Assembly (NCBI GenBank): GCA_005656395.1
Contig: SRSI01000077.1
Location: 124,001-188,000, forward strand
DNA from: Strongyloides papillosus
Taxonomy: Eukaryota > Nematoda > Chromadorea > Rhabditida > Strongyloididae
Direction: 5' to 3'
DNA length: 64,000 nt
Part shown: positions 53,642 through 64,000 of the stretch, piece by piece
Numbering within the stretch: position 1 is the first letter of the stretch
Layout: every line of letters starts with the position of its first letter
Notes under the pieces: model-generated
What the model saw: the letters and a program-made list of their open reading frames with translations, nothing else
Databases searched by the model: none
What the model was told of the DNA's origin: nothing
Made by a program: the position numbers and the translations under genes

Positions 53642-54349
53642 TTAACAGGAAAACATTTTGCAATAGATTGTTTTGAAATTGCATTGTGTATTATCATTTT
53701 TACATTTATAAGTTTTTGGATTTTGAACAACTATTGTATTGTTATTCCATGTATCTGGAGGACCACATTTTTGGCAGGTTACAGGGCAAACAGATGACAT
53801 CACATCAATATATGTAGCATCCTGACAATACATGGCCATTTCAGAGCAATTATCGGATAAATCTTTGCACATATTTTTTTTGGAAATACTAGTCGAAGGT
53901 TGAATTGTAACTCTACAGCTATTACAAGTTTTTGGACAAATTACTTGATAACGATATTTATTACAAAAATTTTTATATAAATTACAATTTTTTGATAAAT
54001 CAACACATCCATCATTATTATTTGTTACTGATGTAGTAGTGATTTGTTGAGTAACAGTTGTTGTTGTTGGTAGTGGCGGAGTAAAACTTGCTAAGGCTTC
54101 AAGTATCTCTAAACCAATCATTGTGATATCTGTGTTGTCTGAGCAACATGCGTAATTATTATCATTAGCATTTATCAAACAGTATAATACAAGAGTACCT
54201 TGAGTACATTTAGAATATGAAACTGTATCAATTTCAGTGTTAGTACATGTGACATCAATGGTATTTGAAGGATAATAACAATTAGCAGCTGTTAGAACAA
54301 CATTAAATGAATTTACAAATAAAGTGAAAATAAAAATAACGGTTATCAT
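53642..54349 (-). CDS. Secreted protein with ShK-type cysteine modules
   Basis: Single-exon, 235 residues. The N-terminal signal peptide is MITVIFIFTLFVNSFNVVLT. It is followed by a small Cys-containing domain (CYYPSNTIDVTC ... ACCSDN) of a type common in nematode secreted proteins, a Pro/Thr linker (PPLPTTTTVTQQITTTS) and two six-Cys ShK modules: the first CVDLSKNCNLYKNFC...CPKTCNSC, the second CKDLSDNCSEMAMYC...CPVTCQKC. A last Cys-rich end (CKNDNTQCNFKTIYCKMFSC) looks like a partial third. ShK modules in nematodes act as protein-binding or channel-binding modules and often accompany secreted enzymes; no enzyme domain is present here. Its target is unknown. Frame intact. Confidence 0.8.
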   Translation of the reverse strand: MITVIFIFTLFVNSFNVVLTAANCYYPSNTIDVTCTNTEIDTVSYSKCTQGTLVLYCLINANDNNYACCSDNTDITMIGLEILEALASFTPPLPTTTTVTQQITTTSVTNNNDGCVDLSKNCNLYKNFCNKYRYQVICPKTCNSCRVTIQPSTSISKKNMCKDLSDNCSEMAMYCQDATYIDVMSSVCPVTCQKCGPPDTWNNNTIVVQNPKTYKCKNDNTQCNFKTIYCKMFSC

Positions 54350-55067
54350 ATTAAAGTTATAATATTATGAATATTTTTACTCATATTTATAAGAAGTTTT
54401 TCATGAATATTCATGTAACTTTTATTTACAAATATTTTAATTGAATATTTATAGAAATAAATTATAAGTAAAAATAAGTGAAGAAATTAGTATAATTTTC
54501 TAAAATTTTTAAATTTATTAAAAATAAACATTTAAAAAGCATTGATAATATTTTGATTGATTAGAGTGAACTTACATTATTTGCCCTTCATTAACAAAAT
54601 CAAATATTGAATTATATCTTATATAATATATTTGTTCAAATTTTACACCTGCTTAAACAATTTTATTGAATAAAGAAAATGCCATTATATGTTTCGTTTG
54701 GTACAACATATAGCAAATATAATAACATCATTCAACTATATTTTAGATATGTTAAGTATCTATAACAGTTAGTGAGAAATACCCTTAACGTTATCTACTT
54801 AATGTTTTATGTTTCCTATGATACTTGATCTTTGCTAACTGTTGAATAAGAAAGTAAATAAAATACAGACTTTTATAAAAAAAATTTTTAATATGATGGA
54901 ATCTTTAATTTCCGAAATATTTATAATTATTTTTAAGATCCATTGGTACATTATATTGTCACTGGTATTTAGTAAAATATTTATCCTACAAGTAAATTGA
55001 TTAATTTTTATTTTACTACACTATATTTTTTTTGATAAATTATTTATTTTTACAGAAACATTTTATT
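54350..55067. other. Divergent intergenic region, no gene seen
   Basis: Holds the upstream regions of the ShK protein (minus) and the acidic protein (plus). A TTTTTACAG acceptor at about 55047-55055 precedes the acidic-protein start, suggesting a spliced leader or 5' UTR exon. Confidence 0.5.
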
Positions 55068-56648
55068 ATGTCTACATCATCTGACATATCGGATGATTTC
55101 GAAGAATGTGAAGAAGAATTTGAAGATACAACTATTAGTTCGTCAATACTAGAAGATGAAAGTTATGAAGAATATGAAGAAATTGGAGATGATGAAAATG
55201 TATCCAGTAGTGAATCAGATACCAAAATAACTATAAATTTAGTTACTTCACACAATGAAATAAATTTAGAAAAAACGATTAGTTTACACGTAGAAAGTGA
55301 TGACGAACATACAGATGAGGAGTCCAATTATGATAGTGATGACGAAAGTAGTGATGAATTAAGTGATGAATTGAACTCTAATAAAAATGAATACAAATCA
55401 TCTCCCAATAACTCTGACAATAATAAAGAAAATAAAGGTGAATCAACGCAGGTATTTTTAAACTATTCAAAAATATATACGGGAAGCAATGAATGTATAA
55501 ATAATTCACAAAACAATAAAAATTTTATTTCAAGGAATGATAAAATCATTGAAATGTTAGATACTACCGTCAATAAAGTAAATGATGATATCAATAAAAA
55601 ATTTGAAGAAAACCATAACAACGATAAAGAAAATCAAAAAGAAGATCCTGAAGAGGAAGAATATGAAGAAGAAGGAGGTTGTGGAAATGAGGAAGATGAT
55701 GAGGAATATGAAGAAGATGAAGAATATGAAGAAGAAGAGGAAGAGGAAGAAGAAGAGGAAGAAGAAGAGGAAGAAGAAGAGATTAATGATTGTATACCAA
55801 ATAGTATTTCGACTGCAATATTTAATTACATTAGATGGAGCAAAATAAGTAAAATTGATGAATATGACCATATATATCAGAATAAATCTTCTGAGGAAAG
55901 TGAAGAAGGAAGTGAAGAAGATGAAGAAGAACAAGAAGAAATTGCAAGCGAAAATGAAAAAGATAATGAAGAAGAGTCATCATTTAAATCAAATAACAAA
56001 TTAATTAAAGATCTCAACACTCAAAATGATATGAATATTATTGAAAAAAATAACAATATATCGAAGGATAATTTTATTATTGATAGTAAACACAACGATG
56101 ATATTGAATTTGATTCAAAAACTATTAATATAAAACCGGTGAATGACAAAAACATTATTAATGATCTAAAAATTTATCCAGAAAAGTACAGTGCAGTTGA
56201 TGATAAAAATTTTGAACAAAATTTATTTAAAGAAATTGTTAACGGTAAATAATATATAATTTATTATTTATTTTTTTTAGATCAAATAGAGACTAATGAA
56301 TGTAAGAATACAGCTGACATCTCTTATACAATTTCACTATCTTCCTCAAATGAAAGAGTTAATAAAATCGAAAATGAAAATTTATGTGATAAGAACAATG
56401 AATTTGACAATCTGCGAAGCAGTCTTGAAATTGAAAATGAAATACTTTATGAAATGTTATTTAGATGGTTAATGAAAAAAATAAAAAAGTTAAAGCAAAC
56501 AGAGGGTGAAGTTGATATAGAATATTTTAAAAAACTATTTGGTGAAAATATGAAGGATGTTCAAAATGATTATCCCGATGCGTACGATAAACTTTATACT
56601 TTGTGTATGAATAAAGTTAGGAATGCAATTGCCAATGAAGAATATTAA
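55068..56648 (+). CDS. Very acidic Glu/Asp/Ser-rich protein, unknown function
   Basis: Two exons (55068-56244 and 56281-56648; phase 1 intron of 36 nt) make 514 residues beginning MSTSSDISDDFEECEEE. The first 390 residues are Glu/Asp/Ser/Asn-rich with a nearly pure Glu tract around residues 195-240 and further acidic blocks, so they should be disordered. The C-terminal third differs: helical and better ordered (EILYEMLFRWLMKKIKKLKQ, then DIEYFKKLFGENMKD and YDKLYTLCMNKVRNAI). That end is the part most likely to show homology. Acidic stretches of this kind occur in histone chaperones and nucleolar proteins, but I do not recognise the family. The 3' end is only 62 nt from the convergent sedoheptulokinase gene. 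Confidence 0.7.
55640..55784. repeat. Homopurine GAA/GAG tract coding poly-Glu
   Basis: About 145 nt almost entirely G and A on the plus strand, made of irregular GAA, GAG and GAT codons. It is a low-complexity coding repeat and yields long shadow frames on both strands. Confidence 0.8.
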
Positions 56649-56663
56649 TAATATATTCGTGTT

Positions 56664-56669
56664 AATAAA
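56664..56669 (+). promoter_or_regulatory. Polyadenylation signal of acidic-protein gene
   Basis: AATAAA 16 nt after the stop codon at 56648, inside the 62-nt gap to the convergent gene. Confidence 0.5.
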
Positions 56670-56710
56670 ATAAAGTTTTGAAATGTATATATTAATATAA
56701 TACAATTAAA

Positions 56711-58153
56711 TTATAAACTTTTGAAAGAAATAATTTCATCAAACATAGCACTTCCTAATGCTGAATCAATTGACACACTACCTGGAAATGTTTCTTTTAA
56801 ATCTAAAATAGTTTGATTTCTATAAAATTCTATTATCAGATTTTTAAATAAAGGTGTATCAGCTTTTCCAACTAATACCATCTTTGAAATACCCATTGAA
56901 AGTAAAGTTGTTGTTGATATAATATTATGCATGTTTTCAACTATTTTATATGCTATTGAAGAAAAGATATCATTAATTGAAGTATCTTCTCTTAAACCAC
57001 AAACAAATAATCCTTTATTTAAATATTTCTCTTCAATAATTGAATTAGATCTTTCATCTAAAAACAACTTTTCAAACAGTAAGCCATATTTTTTTATTTG
57101 AGTAATATTAGGTGATATACTTAATAATTTTTCCCAAAAAATTCTTTCTTTCATTTCTTCTTTTTGAGTATCATCAATGGACATTATATCACTATATAAA
57201 TTACAAATTAAATTTGTTATTTTTGTTAATGCATTCCCTCCATTCATCAAGGCTCCTGTCCAAGCAGAATAATTTGATATAAACTTATTTCTTACAAGTA
57301 AGTTAATTTCTTTTAATTTTTCAATTATTTCTAGTTTATCAGGTAGGATAAATGAAATTTGAGCAGATGTTCCGATTATTATAAACAAAGTTGGATTATT
57401 TAAATTGACAACACTTAATGATCCTTGTAAATCTCCAATACTAGCTTTTATTTTAATATCATTTGGTAGACCAATTATTGAAGAAGTTTCTATGGTATGG
57501 CCTATTGTTTTTTCGGCTGTTACAATATCTGGTAAAACCATAGAATTGCCAAAAAAGTTTTTAGGAAAAAGTCTATGTAAAGTGTCAAAACTAAAATTAT
57601 TTGATGTCTCATTAAAAAACCCCCAACTAACTGCATTTTGGTCGGTAATAAATACATCATCAAAATTATTTTTTAAATAACAACAAACAAAATCCATTAT
57701 TGTACCACATCTATTAAATTCTTCTATATAACTTAAATTATTTTTTGCAAGCCAAAGCAATGTCCCTAATCCATATCCTTTTGAAATGCTTAGTGAACCA
57801 CCTGTTTTTTTTCTGATATATTTTAAAAAAGTATCGTCATATCTTTCATCCATCCATGTAATAAGATTAGAGCATTTCTCCATTTTTCTATTTGTTAATG
57901 AATTCCACAGTATTATTCCATGCATTTGCCCTGATATTCTTAAAGATTCAATTTTATTAAATTGAATGGGTGGATTTTTGATAAGATAGATAATCGTTTC
58001 TAGTATTTTATGTGGATCTTGTTCATGGTAAGAAGATGGGAGATTTTTTATTGTTGAATTATGTACCTTAGAACATGAAAAATTGACGTTATTAATTTTA
58101 TCAATATAGCATATTTTGATAGATGTTGTGCCAATGTCAATACCTAGACTCAT
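56711..58153 (-). CDS. Sedoheptulokinase (FGGY carbohydrate kinase)
   Basis: Phosphorylates sedoheptulose to sedoheptulose 7-phosphate, feeding the non-oxidative pentose phosphate pathway; cytosolic. Start set at MSLGIDIGTTSIKICYI (ATG 58153), giving 480 residues (human SHPK 478); the frame also extends 32 residues upstream. FGGY features in order: phosphate-1 loop GIDIGTTSIK, ISGQMHGIILW, the WMDERYDDTFL substrate segment, GYGLGTLLWL, the hinge IGDLQGSLSVVN, IIIGTSAQISF, SAWTGALMNGGNAL, and a C-terminal adenosine-site stretch (LSMGISKMVLVGKADTPLF). Single exon, intact. Xylulokinase or another FGGY kinase is the alternative, but length and GQMHG context favour SHPK. Transaldolase, which uses its product, lies 25 kb away. 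Confidence 0.85.
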   Translation of the reverse strand: MSLGIDIGTTSIKICYIDKINNVNFSCSKVHNSTIKNLPSSYHEQDPHKILETIIYLIKNPPIQFNKIESLRISGQMHGIILWNSLTNRKMEKCSNLITWMDERYDDTFLKYIRKKTGGSLSISKGYGLGTLLWLAKNNLSYIEEFNRCGTIMDFVCCYLKNNFDDVFITDQNAVSWGFFNETSNNFSFDTLHRLFPKNFFGNSMVLPDIVTAEKTIGHTIETSSIIGLPNDIKIKASIGDLQGSLSVVNLNNPTLFIIIGTSAQISFILPDKLEIIEKLKEINLLVRNKFISNYSAWTGALMNGGNALTKITNLICNLYSDIMSIDDTQKEEMKERIFWEKLLSISPNITQIKKYGLLFEKLFLDERSNSIIEEKYLNKGLFVCGLREDTSINDIFSSIAYKIVENMHNIISTTTLLSMGISKMVLVGKADTPLFKNLIIEFYRNQTILDLKETFPGSVSIDSALGSAMFDEIISFKSL

Positions 58154-59213
58154 AATTAGAAATAAATAAAAAAATTTGTTATTGAAGATATTTTTTAAAT
58201 AAAAAAATTTATCAAATATGTGATTGCCATTAAAGAACGAATTAATCAATCAATTTTTCTGTATATTTATACAATCACAATGAGACCATTCGACTTATGA
58301 TGATTGATAAAACATTTCTTACATTTTTCAATAATTTATATCTTTATTTAAAAGATATTTTTATATATTTTTTAAGGTGAATAATCAACTTTATAATGAG
58401 AACATTATTTATAAAGAATTAAATAATAAAAATAAAATGTTTTGATTATGTGTTATTATTATATTATTAATATATATAAACATTTATTATCTTTTTTTTA
58501 TACAAAAAAGACAATAAACCATGATACATTTTTTTCCTAATGATTCAATCATTTATTTTTAATTTTATCACATGGACTATTTTTTACTGAGAAGTATCAT
58601 AAAGTGGAAAATTATATAAAATTCTTGAGGTAGGTAAATATAGTTTATTTTATTAAAAACATCTAAGAAAATAATATTTGCTTTGAAAATTATAAATGAG
58701 GAGAAATTTTTTTTATTTTCTAAAAGTTATTTGACATATTTATATACTAAATAGAAATGTATCCCTTTATTAAAACTATAGAATGTTGTGAACAAATAAA
58801 TAAACTACAGAATATTACCAATAACAATTTAAAATATATTCCTCAAATGTTTTGATGAATTTTTGCACACATGAGAATTGATAAATAAAATATGCTTTTT
58901 TTTACTCTGTAGTAAGAAGTCGAAAATAATTGATAATACGTTATGATATATTTCATATTTTTGATTAATATAAATTTATCAAAAATGTTCTAGAAAAAAT
59001 TTTCAAAATACTTGCCATTTTATTTCAATAAGAGAATTTAACGAACATTTAATAGCTTTTAAAAATAATATAATTCAAATGACGAAATAATTCTATAAAA
59101 TAATAAATTAATATTATTTTGTGACACCAACATATCAAATGAAATATCTTTTATTTATCACTTTTAAATATTATAAAAAGATTTTATCATGATAAATATG
59201 ATACATATTTATT
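58154..59213. other. Intergenic, no gene seen
   Basis: Promoter of the sedoheptulokinase and 3' flank of the transthyretin-like gene. Nothing coding recognised. Confidence 0.55.
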
Positions 59214-59718
59214 TTATGAAGAACTTTCAGTATCTTTACAAGTTATAAGTCTAGTAGATTTTTCACCATTTGTTTCTGGTTTTAATAATGACATAATAAG
59301 TAAATCTTGTTCAAAATTCCAGACATAAGTATCGTTCACTTTTTTAAATCCATCTTTAGGTGCATAGAAAATATCCTCACTTATACAACTTGAATTAGAA
59401 ATTAATCCACATTTATGTTCTATTTTAATAAACACTTTCGTATTAGTCCAAATCATTTGTTTATCTTGAATTGATACTTCTCCGTTTGAATTCGTCTTAT
59501 TCTCACCTAATTCTGACTCACCAAAAACTAAAAATATGATTTTTTTTAAAAAAAAACTGTAACTTACGAACTTTATTCTTATAAAGTTTAACCGTTTGGT
59601 TTCCCATTGGTTTATTGTTACATGTTAATATTCCATTAAATTGAAAAGACATATTAAGTTCAATGAATGCTTTAGCAGCAAAAGCTAAATAAGCAACTAA
59701 TATTAAAGATTTAAACAT
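59214..59718 (-). CDS. Transthyretin-like family protein (nematode TTR)
   Basis: Two exons (59718-59568 and 59527-59214; phase 1 intron of 40 nt) encode 154 residues. A signal peptide (MFKSLILVAYLAFAAKAF) precedes a beta-sandwich domain with the family pattern: SFQFNGILTCNNKP, TVKLYKNKVLFGESELGENK, TNSNGEVSIQ and IKIEHKCG, and a second Cys pair near the end (CISEDIF, ITCKDTES). These are small secreted proteins abundant in nematodes; TTR-52 bridges apoptotic cells to a phagocyte receptor, but most have no known function. Classical transthyretin hormone-binding activity is not expected. Frame intact. Confidence 0.88.
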
Positions 59719-61095
59719 TTAGACTGAATTTTGTTTTGATTTCTTCAGAAAAAGGTTTATTTTATATTCGTTTTTCAAATTAAATTAAAATATTTTATGA
59801 AATAAAAAAATTTATTATGTAGCATTTTATTGTTCAATGTCTCCTGATTTAAATTAATCATATAATTTACTGTTTTTTTAATTAATTCTCAAAGCATATG
59901 CTCTTATTTTTAATTTAAATCATTTTCATTGATCACAACTTTGTTATAATGGAATATTTTATTTACTTTGTATAAGACAATATTTTAATAATATAAAAAT
60001 TGTGCATTGAGTTTTAAAATTTCCAAAAACTCGAAAAAGTAATTTTACAATTAACATAACAAGAGATATTAAATATTATTCAGTAATAATCAAATACAAT
60101 TTTTTTAATAGAACGTAAATTTAGCATCTTGTATTTTCAATGTATGAGAAATCATTGGCAGATGCGTTATTCATGAATGCAAATATTACATACAGAAAAG
60201 TTTGAAATGCTTGATAAATAAAAAAAATATTTTTTTAGCCATTCTAATCTAATACTTTAAGTTAAAAAGAATTATAAATTGAATATCTAAGAAGAAATTT
60301 TTGCAAAAATTTTTACAGCATAATAGTCAGACTATAGTGTAATCTGTAAGCTATGAATAAAAAATATTTTTAAGAAATAAAAAATATTTTTATCAAACCC
60401 GTTTCACTTTTTTAACTAAGATAAAAACAATCCTATTTAAATTCTGTTTTTTACTTAAAACAGTTTCTGGAAAATGATAAATATACGAGAAAATATAAAT
60501 TGACGATAAAATGCTGCTTAATTTAATCTTTTTAGAAATATTTTTTTTGTTAATTCTAATGAAAAATTAAATATTAGATTTGTTTTAATTGTATTAACTT
60601 ATTGCAAAAAAAGTAATTAGCTTAAAAATGTAAAATTTTCTGTTAATGTTAGATTTTTTCCTTAACTTTTTTCACATAATTAGTACAAACAAATAAATTT
60701 AATAAAATTGTAGATTGTAATTATTTCTTTAATTATGTTATTATAACCTAAAGAGGAAAATAGTTGTTATCATTAATATAGGTTTTTTAAATACTTTATA
60801 TTAATACATTCACCATTAAAAGAAACAAAGAATACACGCAGTATATACTTATTGTTAAATAGATATTCTTAAAATAAAAATATACCATTTTAGTTATCAA
60901 TGTTATTTATTTGATAAAATAAAACACAATATTAATATTGTAAAAGTGTAAAGGCACATTTGTTGGTAACAAAAATAAATGCTTTTAATAATTTAATAAA
61001 AGTATAATATTAAGTTAACACAAAAATAATTGAATCTTGAAAATTTTTTTTAACTACTATGTTAATTGTAACGTTATAAATAAGAAATTTTGATT
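59719..61095. other. Intergenic, no gene seen
   Basis: 1.4 kb, very A+T-rich. No coding-like frame, RNA gene or repeat recognised. Confidence 0.55.
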
Positions 61096-63730
61096 TTACA
61101 AAACAGTATCTGATGGTTCATATCTGAAAAAGGAAATTATTATGTATTAAATTAGTAATCTTGTAAAATGTATACCTCAAAACAGAATCCGAATGAATTA
61201 AGTGTGACTTTTTATCGTCATCATTAAAGGTAAATTCCTTAGAAGCGTTGTTATCACTGTAATCAGATATGACAACTTGTGGAATCTTGGAAATACTTTT
61301 TTGATTTGATTCAATTTCATCTTCTTTTTTTGCCGCTAAAGTTTCTTCATCATCTTCTTTTAAGATATCCAAACTTTTAAATTGTATTTCATCTTCATGT
61401 AGTTTATTAATAGAAGAAGTTTGATTTTTTTGGGAGAGAGAAAACAAATTTGATTGTAATTTACTTTTTTTACTACTTGAAATTATCTTCTTAGTTTGTG
61501 GGAGATGATTTGTTGCAATAAAACTGTCCATTTTATTAACAATTGAGTTTGGCATAATTCTTTGAAGTGTAGATGTAAAATTTTTGTAAAACAAAGCTCC
61601 TTTTGAGTATCTATTGGGAGAAGTTAATGTTATTCTGAAATTAAAAATGTTTTATAATATAAAAAAATATTTATAAATAATATTTTGATAAGGTGAAACA
61701 AAAGTATGTCATAAAAATGATTATAGATAAACAAAGTAAAACACTTAACATTAAATAAATCTGTCTAGATTTTTTAAAATATTGCCATGAAAATTATTAA
61801 CTTGAAAAATGAATATATTATAAAATGGTTAAAAAATTAAATTTAAAAATAATAAATCTTAATGGAAGTTGAAATTATATTTATAAATAATATTGTATAC
61901 AAATGTTAAGATATATTTTTTCCCTTATCCTTCTCTCTTATTACATTAGCTTATTTAAATAAATATCATTGATAGTATATAAGGGATTAGATTAAACTCT
62001 ATATTAAATTTACATTTCCTTTCTTGCGTCAAAAAATGAAATATTGAATTATTAAAATATATTTAAGATTAGCAAATAATTCAAGCATAAAAATGTTTCA
62101 TTATAATGTGTTTCTTTAATAATCTTTAATAAAGAGAATTTTGAAAAATAACTAATTTATTTTAATTTTGACTATTTATTAATCATTCTAATGTTAGGTA
62201 TCACAATTATTAGTTAATATTAAAATTACTAAAAAATACAACAAAATAAATGTATTTTTAAACTACTATTAAATTCCATTAATAAATTTTTAATTGATAA
62301 TAAAGATTAGCACAATATTATAATTCTTGAACCCCTAATTATTTTACAACTGATCTGATCTAATAATAAATATTAATTATGAAAATTGATAAATCACATC
62401 AAGATTTTCTGATTAAATAAACGATGAGATATAAATTTTTTTAATTAAGATGATTTTCTTACTGTACACTTATTTCATCATTCAAATGACTTTCTTCATT
62501 TTTATCAAAATTTAACTTTAATGTTGCTAGTTCCTGATGGCAGTCATCATTAATCACATTATTACAACTAACATATGCCTTTACTTTAGCATTAATGCCA
62601 CCTTTTTGTCTCACTGATCCTCGATTTTCTTTTTTCTTTAAAAATGCAAGTTTTCGATGAATACACGTAGGCATTAAGTCTATAAATGCTGCCCTTAGTT
62701 GATAATTTAATGCTGCATATAATAATGGATTCCAAATTGTTGATGTCATAGCAATACAATGCATTACAATACCAAAAAAATAACCTTGGTCACTAATGAA
62801 TGTTGGAACCTGGTTAAAATCTCTTAAAATGTTAAAAACAACATTTGGAAGATATGATAATATAAAGGCAACAACCATGCCAATAAACATTCGATTTGTT
62901 CTTGCTTTCCTTTTAACAGCAAGTCTTTCTCGATCACTCTCCCAACCATTTTTAGTTTTTGCTTTTTTAAGTAATAAACTTTGGTTTAATTTTAATGATA
63001 TTAATGTATAACATATAATAATTATTGTTAGTGGTATTACAAATTGAACCGCATATATGAGTACTGAGTAGTACATACGAAAATTATCCTTCTCATCACC
63101 CCAATTTTCATCACAAAATTCACCACAAATATTTTTAATTACTTGAATTTGACTATGATATGCACTTGGTAAAGAAAATATTATACCAGCAGCTACATTA
63201 CAAAAAATCCATATGAAAGCTTGACTTTGATTAATTGGCGTTTTCATTGGATAACGTATTAGAATTAAGCGATCTATTGATATGGCAGTAAGTGTTAGTG
63301 TCGAAAAGATTATTGACATTCCCTAAAGTATTTTTTATTATATGTTTTATAAAATACTTTAACTTACTCCTAAAGTATTAAAGATCATACATCCATGCCT
63401 TCCGAAATACCAATTTTTTGCAAAAGCAGTAAATGGTGTTACAGTAGCAGAGATAGTTGAAACAACCATATCTGAACAACTTAGTGACATAATAAAATAA
63501 TTAGGAACTGTTTGGAGCGATTTCGTTCTCGTTACAGCAAGAACTACGCATAAATTTCCAACGATTCCAAAACTTATAATTATGGAATATATAACAGCAA
63601 AAATAAACCATACAGAATAATATGTAGACAAGTCATTTGATGTTTGTCTCACATATTCATTAAGTGTTGTGCAATTCTCAAAGGAATAGGTTCCTTCAGG
63701 AGAATCATAATAATCCACTGCTTCAACCAT
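61096..63730 (-). CDS. Neuropeptide-type GPCR (rhodopsin class) with long Ser/Lys-rich tail
   Basis: Seven-helix receptor of the NPY/NPF/FMRFamide type. My model has four exons: 63730-63368, 63322-62463, 61634-61176 and 61123-61096; total 1710 nt, 569 residues. Landmarks: N-terminal NCT glycosylation site, GNLCVVLAV in helix 1, LSCSDMVVS in helix 2, the Cys before helix 3 (GRHGCMIF), DRLILIRYP for DRY, a Cys pair in extracellular loop 2 (CGEFC), and NPLLYAALN for NPxxY. The body was joined to the tail because a GTAAGA donor at 62462 overlaps the apparent stop of the body exon, and the next exon at 61634 has the matching phase. The tail (about 160 residues) is polar. If that splice is wrong, the receptor ends at 62459 and 61096-61634 is a separate gene. 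Confidence 0.8.
61635..62462 (-). other. Long intron of the GPCR gene (inferred)
   Basis: 828 nt between a strong GTAAGA donor and a TTTCAG acceptor, phase 2 on both sides. No start codon followed by an open frame and donor was found in it that could begin a separate tail gene. Confidence 0.55.
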
Positions 63731-64000
63731 TTAAAATTATATAAATGTATTGAAGTAAAAATATTTTTAGAAATACTGATATATTATTTTATTTTCATTA
63801 AATAAATCTATATTTAATAAATTTTTAATATAGTGATTAAATGGAAATAATAAAAAAAGAATATTAAACAATGAAATCTGTAAAAAATATAAGAAGTTAG
63901 TCATCCTTGAACAAAAAAAACATACAAAACTTGTGTATAAGTTATAAGTTAATTAGTCTCAATTATGGTCTCCTTAAAACTATATATTTGGGAAATTACA
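63731..64000. other. Upstream region of the GPCR, no gene seen
   Basis: A+T-rich to the right edge of the window. No feature recognised. Confidence 0.5.

Noticed and set aside
55557..55934. Phe/Ile-rich minus-strand frame opposite the acidic gene
   Set aside because: Shadow of the homopurine Glu-coding tract.

Overview
The window looks like nuclear chromosomal DNA from a nematode, most likely a strongyloidid of clade IV (Strongyloides or a close relative). The base composition is extremely A+T-rich. Most introns are tiny (about 32-60 nt) with GTAAG/GTATGT donors and TTTTAG/TTTCAG acceptors. Several genes belong to nematode-type families: a cuticle collagen, a transthyretin-like protein, a lustrin/Kunitz secreted protein, ShK modules and a tandem P-glycoprotein. 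The species cannot be fixed from sequence alone. No tRNA, rRNA, CRISPR array or intact transposon was seen.

Left third (1-21 kb, almost all minus strand). This holds fast-evolving families: a probable seven-helix receptor, a CK1-type kinase, a two-domain receptor tyrosine phosphatase, a possible F-box-type gene (plus strand) and a tandem array of VWA-domain proteins with Thr/Ser-rich stalks. Two compact conserved genes, a ferroportin and a CINP-like protein, sit intact among them. Nearly every fast-evolving gene is broken by one-base indels in A/T runs. The phosphatase carries about a dozen, with splice sites and coding potential otherwise preserved.

Middle (21-44 kb). A P-glycoprotein (one frameshift), a cuticle collagen, a small two-helix membrane protein, a 3.4-kb non-coding stretch, transaldolase, a Sec12/PREB homologue divergent from it, a sulfatase, a disordered Lys-rich protein and a 1411-residue chitin-binding/lustrin/Kunitz/EB secreted protein.

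Right third (44-64 kb). RAD50, the ubiquitin-L40 fusion, a secreted ShK protein, a very acidic protein, sedoheptulokinase, a transthyretin-like protein and a neuropeptide-type GPCR. By my splice reconstruction the GPCR tail is encoded in two far-downstream exons.

Splice reconstructions were done by hand. For ferroportin, CINP-like, collagen, PREB, sulfatase, RAD50, ubiquitin-L40, lustrin/Kunitz, transthyretin-like, the acidic protein and the GPCR the joined exons are an exact multiple of three. Transaldolase and sedoheptulokinase both act on sedoheptulose phosphate metabolism; no other functional pathway linkage between neighbours is evident. No convincing new multi-gene system was found. The best candidates for novelty are the stalked VWA array and the phosphatase with two altered catalytic loops.
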